NCBI GenBank assembly: GCA_036346225.1
Contig: JARFIW010000663.1
Location: forward strand, 806,001-870,000
DNA length: 64,000 nt
Source of the DNA: Platerodrilus igneus
Lineage: Eukaryota > Arthropoda > Insecta > Coleoptera > Lycidae
Direction: 5' to 3'
In this document: one piece after another, positions 11,199 through 20,400 of the stretch
How positions within the stretch are numbered: the stretch's first letter is position 1
Layout of the letters: each line of letters starts with the position of its first letter
Position numbers and translations under genes: made by a program
The notes under the pieces: generated by a model
What the model was told of the DNA's origin: nothing
Seen by the model: the letters and a program-made list of their open reading frames with translations, nothing else
Database searches by the model: none

Positions 11199-12530
11199 GT
11201 GCAGTACATTAAAAGCAAAGGCAGCGAAATATCAAACAAAATGATGGCGGCGGCGAATATCAACTGGGGTTTCAGGGGCGAATCGCTGAGGACGATTTAT
11301 GCCGGAGCAATTGAGCGGGTTATGCTGTACGCAGCTTCTGTATGGGCGGAAGGTTGTAAAGTCGGGGAGATGCGTCAATTGACTAGCGTACAACGGATAA
11401 CCGCTGTGAAAGCGGCCAGGGCGTACAGGACCACCTCCACGGAGGCGGTCCTGGTGATCAGTAGGACTGTTCCTATCGAATATGTCGTTAACGAGATTAG
11501 AGATAGGAGATTGATAAATATAGGGAAAGGGCGCGGAATTATCGAAGATGTTCATCTTGGTAATAGGAAGGTAGAACGAAAGATCGTTGTATCGGAGTTG
11601 GGACACCCGGCCGATATTAGAGGAATCGAGTTTGTAGAAGGTGATGGGGACGCGACGGGTATCAGAATTTATGCGGACGGCTCACGCATAGATGACGGGC
11701 AAGCAGGCGCGGCGTTTGTCGTGTATAAGCAGGAAAGGGAGGTGTTTCGGTTTCAAACCAAACTCGCAAACTGGAGCACTATTTTCCAGTGCGAATTGGT
11801 AGCCATACGAGAGGCAATCGATTACGTAATAAACCACGTGGGCTGAGATGAATATTATATAATCAGCGACAGTAAATCAGCGCTGACAGCTTTAACAAAC
11901 ATGAACACTTCGACAGACCTCCAGACGGATGTCTGGAGCATAGCGCATACGGCGCTCGAGTTTCGACATTTAAAGTTCTGTTGGGTTAGGTCGCACGATG
12001 GTAACGTAGGGGATGATAGGGCTGACGAATTAGCTAAAGAGGCCGCGACGGGCGGCTTTCGGATATCACATATGTCGATACCGAGGTCCCATATTAAAAG
12101 GAAACTGCGCGAAAAGTCAATTCAACAATGGGAAGAGAGGTGGAACAACGCTGCCACGGTCAGGTCGGCCCATAAATCCATACCGAGCATAGAAGCTAGA
12201 GGTAGGATCGAGGTTAAGCTCGATCACAAAATGGTGCAGTTGATAACAGGGCACGGCGCCCTGAAAACGTATTTACAAAGGTTCGGCTTAACCAACAGCG
12301 ACCTCTGCGAATGGGGCGAGGGCGCGGAAAGCGCAGAGCACGTACTCTTCGACTGCCCGCTTGAGGCAGGAAATCGAGGGTTGGCTGATAGCAAACTAGC
12401 TATCCTAGGTCTGGCATGGCCAAAGAGCATAGAGGAAGTCGGGGAAGTGGTCAACCAGAAGGCGTTCTGGACAGCCTTAAAAGAATTTGCGGGAAGGGTC
12501 GCGAGATTAGACAATGACAACCGCGTGTAA
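11199..12530 (+). pseudogene. R1-like ORF2, RNase H and C-terminal domain, one stop
   Basis: Two open pieces (11199-11846 and 11901-12530) are in the same frame and are separated by a TGA at 11844. After the RT connection segment (LYAASVWAEGCKVGEM), RNase H begins with RIYADGSRIDDGQAG (first Asp, about 11660). It continues with CELVAIREA (Glu), SDSKSAL (Asp, just after the stop), and FCWVRSHDGNVGDDRADELA (His and final Asp, about 11980-12030). All acidic residues are readable. The C-terminus has an H/C cluster (LCEWGEGAESAEHVLFDCP, 19 residues at about 12300-12360) common in this group, and ends at the TAA at 12528. Confidence 0.85.
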
Positions 12531-12850
12531 AATTCGGTGGGGTTGGTAAGAGAATTGGAAAATTTTAGATTGACTTGGCGTGAGTAAAGATACGAGCATA
12601 GATATAACCAAAACCTGATTTAAAGAAAAAAAAAGAAAAAACATGATAATTATACCCAAATGTTCAATATGCACGAGAAACCCCCATACCATTAATACAA
12701 TCACTGCCTATCTTCATAATTATGTGCGGAAAATCGGGAAATCGGGAATAAATAATATCAAATAAACAATAACAAATAAATCAGAAACCCTCATTAAATT
12801 AAATCAATAAAATAAACAAAGATAATAAAATAATAATAAAATAAAGTGAA
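12531..12850 (+). other. 3' UTR and A-rich tail of the R1-like element
   Basis: After the ORF2 stop the sequence becomes very A-rich and ends in runs built on AATAAA/TAATAA words near 12790-12845, as expected of a reverse-transcribed 3' tail. No second copy of this end exists in the window, so the exact boundary and target duplication are unknown. Confidence 0.6.
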
Positions 12851-14510
12851 ACCGCACCCCCGGACTTGAAAGTGAAGTGATAGTGATTGTGATCCCCCTA
12901 GGACATTTACTGCATACCCACCAGGACTTTAGCAGTGCACCCCATCTTCCCCTTAGAAGTAAGTTACAGTTAGATGTAGGCAGACGACCAGATCTTCGGA
13001 TGCTGGAGAATTTTATTATCGAGGTAAGACTTAAATTGTGGCGGCTGTACTCGCACAAGCATTGATTTACATTAATTAGTTGTTTTGAAATAATTTAACA
13101 AGCACGTTTTGTGCGTAATGGCGCTAGCCGACATAATGCTTGTGCGAGTGCACCTGATAAATAGGGTGATGCTTTTGCTATTTTGTGCACTACTATATGC
13201 TTAACGCTTATTAGACATTTATTTATATATTTATATAATTATATTTATTTATATTTTATATTTACACTTTATATTTATTACCATGTATTGTAGTATTTTG
13301 TGGCATATTTGTTTTGTTTGACGTTCTGTCGCCATTTTGGTTGCAGTATATATTTGGGAAGGAAGAGTAGAATTGTGAAGATTGTAATCATAATATAAAT
13401 TAGTTAGGGAATGATAGGGAAAGCTAAGGATGGATTTAAATTAGTTAGCTAGATTTGGATAGTTTTAAGACGACCCTTCAGGTCGCACTGGTAAGCAGAG
13501 CCGGCGTCTGCTAGCCGGTATTACGGATCCCTCCCCCTCTCATTTTTGCTTGTCTTGTTGATCGGGTACACTCCAAGGTCAGCGCTAGGGATACCATTAT
13601 TTAAACCCTGTTTTTAGTTTTTGTTTTACTTTTTGTTTCAGTTTGTCAGATTTTTAGGTTTGTTAGATTTTTATTTAGATTTTTATATAAGGTGGATTAA
13701 TTATGAAGTTAGGATTAATAAGAAGCACGTTTATTTTCGCGTTTAAACCCAACCTCCGGGTGGAGCATTGGGGACGTGGCTGCAAGTATAGCGGCCCTTA
13801 TTCAAATTATAATGATTATCTTTCAATGATAATTATAACTGTCGTTGATACATTTACGCGATATAACCAAGTAATTTGTAACTAAATATACAAACCCTTA
13901 CTGCAATAATTTTGATGTGCGTTGTTGGCTACAAATATTTTTTTCATCAAACCGCACTGCCCTTTTAACAACTGACGATACACGAAACGCGTCAACTGTT
14001 ATTTAATACCTTAAGGATGCTACCTCACGTAATCCGACTTCTACATAATGCTCTCTAAAGGTGTAAAATACTGCTTTTTGAAAAAGGAAATTAAAACACA
14101 TAAACGTCTACACTTCTAAAAACTCCTCCGACAAATTAACTGCGATTTTATCCGTAGACTTCTATGATTAAAAATCTCAAGCGCGCACTTTCAAATAAAA
14201 ATATACAAAGTTCTTAGCCGACGTTCATGTTTTTACGCATAAACTGTAATTCAATACTTTAAAATGCTACAATAATAATGAAGTATACTTAATGAATTGA
14301 AATACTGCTTGCTTAAAGACCATTTCTATACTTCTAAAAGGGTTTGAGTGATTATCTTTTGTTCGTTCGACGTGATTCAATATCATACATTTCTGTTCCA
14401 GCTGTTGTAAGTACGAATGCTTGCGTGTTAATTTATAGTGTGATGAAAGCTTACATATTTTCCTTGAAGAGATTAGGTTACTACTAAATTACCATAGACT
14501 TTGATTTATG
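12851..14510. other. Non-coding stretch between R1-like element and gypsy copy C
   Basis: No convincing gene. It contains the inverted repeat at 13049-13149 and a GC-richer island at 13475-13545 (CGACCCTTCAGG and GCCGGCGTCTGCTAGCCGG words). Pyrimidine-rich sequence follows, which may be LTR or leader of gypsy copy C. A 60-codon frame at 13703 resembles nothing I know. Confidence 0.5.
13049..13149. repeat. Inverted repeat: perfect 15-bp arms, 71-bp spacer
   Basis: The left arm ACTCGCACAAGCATT (13049-13063) and the right arm AATGCTTGTGCGAGT (13135-13149) are exact reverse complements. Pairing extends two more bases with one mismatch. The arms could be the ends of a very small inverted-repeat element or a stable hairpin. 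No coding content lies between them. Confidence 0.85.
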
Positions 14511-15800
14511 TTGAGTTACCAGAATTGTGTTTTCGCTGGCAATTCGAGTTTTTTTAACCTTAGCACAACCTTCTTTTTACTGGTATTTTTTGTTACTTTG
14601 TTGTAATACGTTTCTGTTATATTACCCCGTTTAGAATACCTCGTTATATTATAGTCTACATTTGCTCCTAGTAAATATTTCTGAAAAAAATGACTACTAC
14701 TTTTTGGAAATTAAACTCTCATCGCGAGCCCAAACTCAAGTATGAGGTTAGCTCTTGTGGGTTCAACGCTGAGTTAGCTGTAATCAAACTTAGAAAAACT
14801 CTAAGCAAAATTTTAAAATTAGAATCTTTTCAAAGTACAGACCCGATTATACAAGAACTCGATTTTCAAATAGATTACGACGCAGTGACTAAAGGTTTAG
14901 CTAAGTTGACTGTTAAATGCGAAAATTTTGACGGAAATTTGTCTAAAGCCGACGGTAAACGTATTATTTCATTCACTCTATATCTGGAAGATAGAATTAA
15001 CCGATTGAATGTTGCTTCTGACGCGGAAGAGTACAAACAGCGACAGTTGTTGGTAACTGTTATTGAGTTACGCAATAATTGTGACAAATTATATGATCAG
15101 TTCAATAACTCTACAAGTCTGCCCGTATCCATGGCTTGTGCTGCTCCTTCGCACGTTTCGAATGTTGTAGGGGAACGCCCTCGTGCTACAAAACCTTCGG
15201 ATGTACTACCTATAACAATGCCTATTTCTAATTCTATTCCAAGTTATGGTCAGTTAGTGTGACTGAAATTTGAAATTTTCCGGTAAAAACCAGATGTCTC
15301 TGAACGCATTCTTGTTACGCGTTGACAAATTATGTCTAGTGCACAATGTTTCTACTTCTCACTTAAGTGCTGCTGTGATCGATTTACTATACGACGAGGC
15401 TCTAATCTTATATAGGGCTTATAAAAATCGATAACCAAGTGGGCTGATGATGTTCGGTTGCTACACGAAGAATTTCAACCTGCTAACCATGACGAAACAC
15501 ATAGACGTAATCAAACATACATACGTAGAATCAAATTTTGCTTACAAGTCCGCTACGATTCAGAAACATACTTCTACTTCACATGATCGAACTGTTAAGA
15601 TTCCTCCTACGCCTGCTGGTAGATTAAATACTTCGATAATTTCTACTGTTCCTATTCCTGTGTCTACTTCTACTCATAAGGTCACATGCTTCAATTGCGA
15701 TCAACCTGGTCATTCGACACGTTGTATCCGTCCTTAAGTACTGCATTGCTATGGTTGTGGACACAAAAGTACTCGACGCATTTGTCCGCATGGCAACCAA
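14511..15800 (+). pseudogene. Ty3/gypsy gag, copy C (broken)
   Basis: The leader at 14511-14550 is collinear with the leader of element B (reverse strand near 51440-51480), sharing TGTGTTTTCGCTGG. Gag starts at 14690 (MTTTFWKLNSHREPKL) and reads open to 15262. Its KYEVSSCGFN and RQLLVTVIELRNNCDKLYDQF blocks align with the element B Gag. A frameshift leads to the capsid-like part (LKFSGKNQMSLNAFLLRV, about 15270-15430). A third frame from about 15480 holds a spacer with FAYKSATIQKH and a CCHC knuckle (CFNCDQPGHSTRC). A TAA at 15735 interrupts the path to a second CYGCGHK cluster. Gag assembles the particle and binds RNA. No protease, RT or integrase follows. Confidence 0.75.
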
Positions 15801-16700
15801 GTTTCTTCTGCTTCTGGTTCTGCGTCCCCGTCTGTACTTCAATCCGGTCATCCTACTAATATTACCAAAACATGGCATCCTTCGACAAATTTGTCTTCAA
15901 ACAATACTCGGAATTCTGTCCTTTATAATTTAAACGATGATCAAATGGATCCCGCGTATTCACTTCTCTCTAATACTGTGCCTCCTCCACGAATTGAGCC
16001 CATACTTCAAATTAGTGACTTACATGTAGCAACTTAAGAGTTTGTTCATGATTTTTTAAATGATTCTCTTAAAGAATTTCCTGTCGCGATTGCAATAATA
16101 GATGTAGCTGAAGTGACGATAACTTCTAATACTGACAGAGAAGGTCCTGTTGAAATTAGTGAACCCGCCTGTTGCTGTAATTGTTCAGGTTTTACCTGAT
16201 CCTGTTTCCCTACTTGTTGTTGTCGAAAAAGCTGTTTCAATTATAGCTGAAGTTTTACCTGCTTCAATTCTGTTATTTGATGTTGACGAAAGTTTACCTA
16301 ATTCTGTTCCTTTATGTATTGTTGCTGAAGTGTTATCGCATTCTGTTCCTTTTCCTAAGGTTGCTACTTCTACAGCCAATGCTGTTTTCTTTCCAAACGT
16401 TGATATTTTTACAGTCAATGCTACATTTTCTTACGTTGACACTCTTACAATCAATATTACAAACAAACGGCTTTCTTCCATAACGTGTACTGGGTTTCCT
16501 AAACTATCTCTTCCATCGCTACCACCTCCTCAACCGAATATTACAACTGCTACACCCCCATTAATCCTATTTTGTGTAAAACTACCCAACCAATACTACC
16601 CCTTGTTCCGGTAACTCAACCGACGAAAACGGAAAACAAAAGAAATTATAGGCAATAATTATTCTATATTGATTCCGAATCTGAAGATGTAGGTCGGCAA
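15800..16700 (+). pseudogene. Post-gag remnant of gypsy copy C with repetitive frame
   Basis: After the knuckles a broken segment reads PPPRIEPILQISDLHVAT, a TAA, then DVAEVTITSNTDREGPVEISE near 16099-16165. The same text recurs, inverted, in copy D. The open frame at 16150-16614 is rich in Val, Leu, Pro and Ser with loose repeats (AEVLPAS, AEVLSHS) and looks like pyrimidine-rich low complexity rather than an enzyme. In its place one would expect protease, but no DTG or DSG is seen. I do not recognise a function. Confidence 0.4.
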
Positions 16701-17669
16701 AATCCAAATGCTCTTAATCTTGCTTAGTTTTCCTTCTGGCAACGCAAACATCCTAAGTCACATTACCAGTCCTCTACGTTTCCAATTTCTATGCTGTCTA
16801 CACCCTTTCTTAAGACATGTTTTCTGAACTTTACGATTTAATGTTTTCGAACGCTTTTATTGTTCTGATTGGTTTTCTTCCTCTTCTTTTGTTTTTGCTC
16901 CTGGAATTTACCCTACCCCGTGTGGGTGCGGGATTAGAATATTTCCACGGTACGACCTGCCTGTCGTAAGAGGCGACTAAAGACACACACACACACACAC
17001 ACCAGCTCTCCCTCACACACATACATATGTTCTTTTTTCCTTTAGTTTTGGTACCACTAACTTACTGTTCCTTTTTAGAATAGAGTTTTTTTATTTTTAG
17101 TTTAGCTCCATTTCTTCTGCTGGGTTTCTTATTGTTAGTGCACATACGAACGTAATTAAAATTTTCGATCTGCTTCCTGTGGTTGGTGCTTTCTAGATCC
17201 TTTTTCTTTTCCTCACGAGTTAGTCGGCTTTTAGGTCTAGTTAGGTATTTTTTTCTTCGTTTTTTTTTGTTTAATACGATTCTTTGTTATTACAGCTTGA
17301 AGCTTTTATTTGTCAAATTGAAACATTTGTAAGGTTAGGTTATTAATAATCAACATTGACGGCGTTATTGTATTTTTTTATCTTTAATAATTTTAAAAGA
17401 TTTAATTAACAATGACATGACATAACACACACTATGGAATTTTAATTTCCTTTGTGCCCGCAGGGTACTTTGAAACAAAACGCTTTCTGATTGGTTCGAT
17501 ATGTTTTGTTGGGAATTAGTTCACATATTTTCCGGGTCCTATATTTGCTTGATGGCACTGTAAATTGCGGACCAAATATCTAGAACTTACCTTGTCATGT
17601 ACAATTTATAACTACGCAGTGGCTAATTTGAACAATTTAAAGGCATAGCGGAAAATAACGATTAGTAAT
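16701..17669. other. Pyrimidine-rich non-coding stretch before zinc-finger array 1
   Basis: T- and C-rich sequence, much like gypsy 3' non-coding regions elsewhere in the window. A GC-rich island at 16908-16980 (CCCCGTGTGGGTGCGGG, then CTGCCTGTCGTAAGAGGCGAC) is followed by an AC microsatellite. A possible splice acceptor (TTTCCTTTGTGCCCGCAG ending at about 17462) lies about 200 bases before the first finger remnants. It would suit an exon start, but no splice donor can be tied to it. Confidence 0.45.
16983..17002. repeat. (AC)n microsatellite, 10 units
   Basis: Twenty bases of alternating A and C, directly after a short GC-rich island. Confidence 0.9.
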
Positions 17670-18282
17670 ATGCGATTTTCATGTAGCGTTTGTAACTACA
17701 AAGCATCTCAAATGGAATAATTAAATATGCATATGAAAACGCACACTGGCGGTAAACCATACGAATATGCAGTTTGTGATTAAAAATCATTTAATTTGGG
17801 CTCTCTAAAAAGATGTGGAAAAGCATATCAGCGATAAACCATTTGCATGTACGGTTTGTGACTCAAAGCATCTCGAATGCATTACATAAAAATTACATGA
17901 GAACGCACACTAACTATAAACCATATGTATGTTCGATTTGTGATTTCAATGCATCTGATATGGAAACTTGAATAACACATATGGGATTACATACTGGCAA
18001 CAAAGCATATGCGAGTGTGATTTGTAATTTCAAGGCATCTCAAATGGGTGGCCTAAAAATACACATGGGTCTACATACTGGCAATAAACCATACGAATGT
18101 ACGATTTGTGATTTCAAAGCATCAGAAATGGGAAATCTAAAACACACATGAAAACTCATTTTGGCGATAAACACGTTTGTGACTACAAAGCTTCTAGAAA
18201 GGGTAGTCTAAAAATACATATGAGAACACATACTGGCGATAAACCATATTAGTGTATAATTTGTAATTTTAGAGCGTCCCAA
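17670..18282 (+). pseudogene. Decayed 5' fingers of C2H2 array 1
   Basis: About seven finger-like units continue the 84-base period upstream of the open core. They still show words such as 'gtttgtgactac', 'catatgagaacgcacac' and 'ggcgataaaccata'. Frames shift by indels, and stops occur. The last unit before the core is nearly intact ([24 protein letters not shown], seen at 18178-18248) and is cut from the core by a TAG at 18249-18251 in the linker. The array therefore once extended further 5', or these units served as unequal-exchange templates. Confidence 0.75.
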
Positions 18283-19596
18283 ATGGGTTGTCTAAATACA
18301 CATATGAGAAAGCATTCGAATGATAATTCGTATAAATGTACGATTTGCGACTACAAGACATCTATAAAAGGTAACTTAAAAACACATATAAGAACACATA
18401 CTGGCAATAAACCATACAAGTGTGAAATTTGTAATTTCAAGACATCTTACATGGGTTGTCTAAAAGTACACATAAGACAACATACTGGCGACAAACCATA
18501 CCAGTGTGCGATTTGTGATTACAGGGCATCCCAAATGGGAAATTTAAAAAAACATATTAAACTACATTCTGGAGATAAACCATACGAATGTAACGTTTGT
18601 GACTACAAAGCTTCTAGAAAGGGTAATCTAAAAATACATATGAGAACACATACTGGCGATAAACCATACGAGTGTGCAATTTGTAATTTCAAGACATCTC
18701 AAAGGGGTTGTCTAAAAATACACATGAGGCTACATACTGGCGATAAACCATACGAGTGTGCAATTTGTGACTACAAGACATTTTTTATGGGAAATCTAAA
18801 AAACCATATAAAAATACATTCTGACGATAAACCATACGAATGTAGTGTTTGTGACTATAAAACATCTAGTAAGGGTAGTCTAAAAATACATATGAGAACA
18901 CATACTGGCGATAAACCATATGAGTGTATACTTTGTAATTACAAGGCGACTCAAATGGGCTATCTGAAAATACATATGAGAAAGCATTCGAGTGATTATT
19001 CATATAAGTGTACAATTTGTGACTACAAGACTTCTATAATGGGCAACTTAAAAATACATATAAGAAAACATACTGGCGATAAACCATACGAGTGTGCAAT
19101 TTGTAATTTTAAGACATCTCAAATCGGTTGTCTAAAAAGACACATAAGACTACACACTGGCGATAAACCATACCAGTGCGCGATTTGTGATTACAGAGCA
19201 TCCCAAATGGGAAATCTAAAAGGGCATATGAAACTACATTTTGGGGATAAACCATACGAATGTAACGTTTGTGACTACAAAGCTTCTAGAAAGAATAATC
19301 TAAAAATACATATGAGAAGACATACTGGCGATAAACCATACGAGTGTTCAATTTGTGATTTCAAGGCATCTCAAATGGGAAATCTAAAAAAACATATAAA
19401 AGTACATTCTGACGATAAACCATACGAATGTAGTGTTTGTGACTACAAAGCTTCTAGAAAGGGTAGTTTAAAAATACATATGAGAACACACACTGGCGAT
19501 AAATCGTATCAGTGTATGATTTGTAATTTCAAGGCGTCTCAAATGGGCTATCTAAAAATACATATGAGAATACATAGTGAGGATTGTTCATATTAA
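18283..19596 (+). CDS. C2H2 zinc-finger array 1, 15 complete fingers
   Basis: The frame encodes half a finger and then fifteen complete C-x2-C-x12-H-x3-H fingers joined by TGDKPY-type linkers, one finger per 84 bases. Such proteins usually bind DNA in the nucleus. No KRAB, BTB or ZAD domain is seen in this frame. The finger tips fall into classes (MGNLK, GCLK, RKGNLK, KGSLK, MGYLK). Fingers 2-9 and 10-16 (counting the first half finger as 1) repeat the same class order, with one finger missing in the second block. The ATG at 18283 lies inside a finger, so it is unlikely to be the true start. The frame is bounded on each side by a stop in a linker (TAG at 18249, TAA at 19594). It may be an exon of a degrading gene or a pseudogene; transcription is unknown. 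Confidence 0.75.
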   Translation: MGCLNTHMRKHSNDNSYKCTICDYKTSIKGNLKTHIRTHTGNKPYKCEICNFKTSYMGCLKVHIRQHTGDKPYQCAICDYRASQMGNLKKHIKLHSGDKPYECNVCDYKASRKGNLKIHMRTHTGDKPYECAICNFKTSQRGCLKIHMRLHTGDKPYECAICDYKTFFMGNLKNHIKIHSDDKPYECSVCDYKTSSKGSLKIHMRTHTGDKPYECILCNYKATQMGYLKIHMRKHSSDYSYKCTICDYKTSIMGNLKIHIRKHTGDKPYECAICNFKTSQIGCLKRHIRLHTGDKPYQCAICDYRASQMGNLKGHMKLHFGDKPYECNVCDYKASRKNNLKIHMRRHTGDKPYECSICDFKASQMGNLKKHIKVHSDDKPYECSVCDYKASRKGSLKIHMRTHTGDKSYQCMICNFKASQMGYLKIHMRIHSEDCSY

Positions 19597-20115
19597 TGTA
19601 TAGTGTGTGACTATAAAACATTTAGAACGTATAGTTTAAAAATACATATGCGAGCACATACTGGTGATAACCCATATGAATATATACATACTAAGGATTA
19701 TTCATATAAATGTATGGTTTGTGACTATAAAACAATAGAATAGATAATCTAAAAAATTCATATGATAACACATACTGACAATAAATCATGTACGATTTGT
19801 GACTACAAGGCGTCTGAAATGAGTACTCTAAATATACAGCCTGGCATTAAACGAATTGAATGTACGGGTTGTGGTTAGAAAGCATCGAATTTGCGCGTAT
19901 TAAAGGCCCATATGAGAAGACAATTGGTTATAAACCATTTTCATGTAGTATTTGTGATTAAAAAGCATCTCGAATGAGCTGACTAAAAATATATATGATT
20001 ACACAATCTGGCAAAAAGCCATCGTATATACGGTTTGTGATTACAAAACATTCAATTTGGACTTTAAAAATCCTCATGAGAGAGGACGCAAATGACAAAC
20101 CATTTTCATTTGCAC
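19597..20115 (+). pseudogene. Decayed 3' fingers of C2H2 array 1
   Basis: The same frame continues directly after the TAA at 19594: CIVCDYKTFRTYSLKIHMRAHTGD. About five further units break up through indels and stops; 'catatgagaacac' and 'tttgtgactacaa' words are visible to about 20110. This shows the core is a surviving island in a longer array. Confidence 0.75.
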
Positions 20116-20149
20116 TCTGATTGCAAAAGCTGTTTTCATTTTAAGTGCG

Positions 20150-20400
20150 TATAGCACTAGGGGCGTGAAGCTTCGGAACAGTTTGGAGCTATTCCTAAAA
20201 GGAACCGGTATTTACAACCTCAAACGACAAATACTTATTTCTTAAGCTTGAAGCACGAATAAAATTGTTGGTGTTTGAAAGGATGGTGGAAGGGTAAATT
20301 AGCAGCTCCTAAAGCTTGAAACACTTTGGAAAAGGAACGCAAAGCTTAATGCATCGGAGCTGTTCCGAGCTGTTCGTTCACGTAAAAGGAAAGCACTTAA
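20150..20400. mobile_element. Possible small hAT-like inverted-repeat element
   Basis: The left side (GGGGCGTGAAGCTTCGGAAC) and the right side (GAGCTGTTCCGAGCTGTTCG, then TTCACG) contain complementary words: CGGAACAG against CTGTTCCG, and CGTGAA against TTCACG. GAAGCTTC-rich ends are common in hAT-type non-autonomous elements. The arms are imperfect and no target duplication was identified. Confidence 0.3.

Larger units (their letters stand above)
6474..12850 (+). mobile_element. R1-like non-LTR retrotransposon, near full length, inactive
   Basis: A long 5' UTR is followed by ORF1 with three Cys-rich knuckles. ORF2 then carries endonuclease, reverse transcriptase, RNase H and a C-terminal Cys/His motif, and an A-rich tail closes the element. 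The 5' limit is where homology to the second copy (62240 onward) begins, at the shared CTAGTTA(C/G)CGCTTGAAG. The endonuclease motifs (INLGKGKGA, LIQEPHL) and the ORF1/ORF2 layout suit the R1 group. An RNase H domain is more usual in LOA- and I-like relatives, so 'R1/LOA-like' is the safest label. ORF1 has one frameshift and ORF2 several lesions. The 3' limit is uncertain because no second 3' end is present. Confidence 0.85.
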
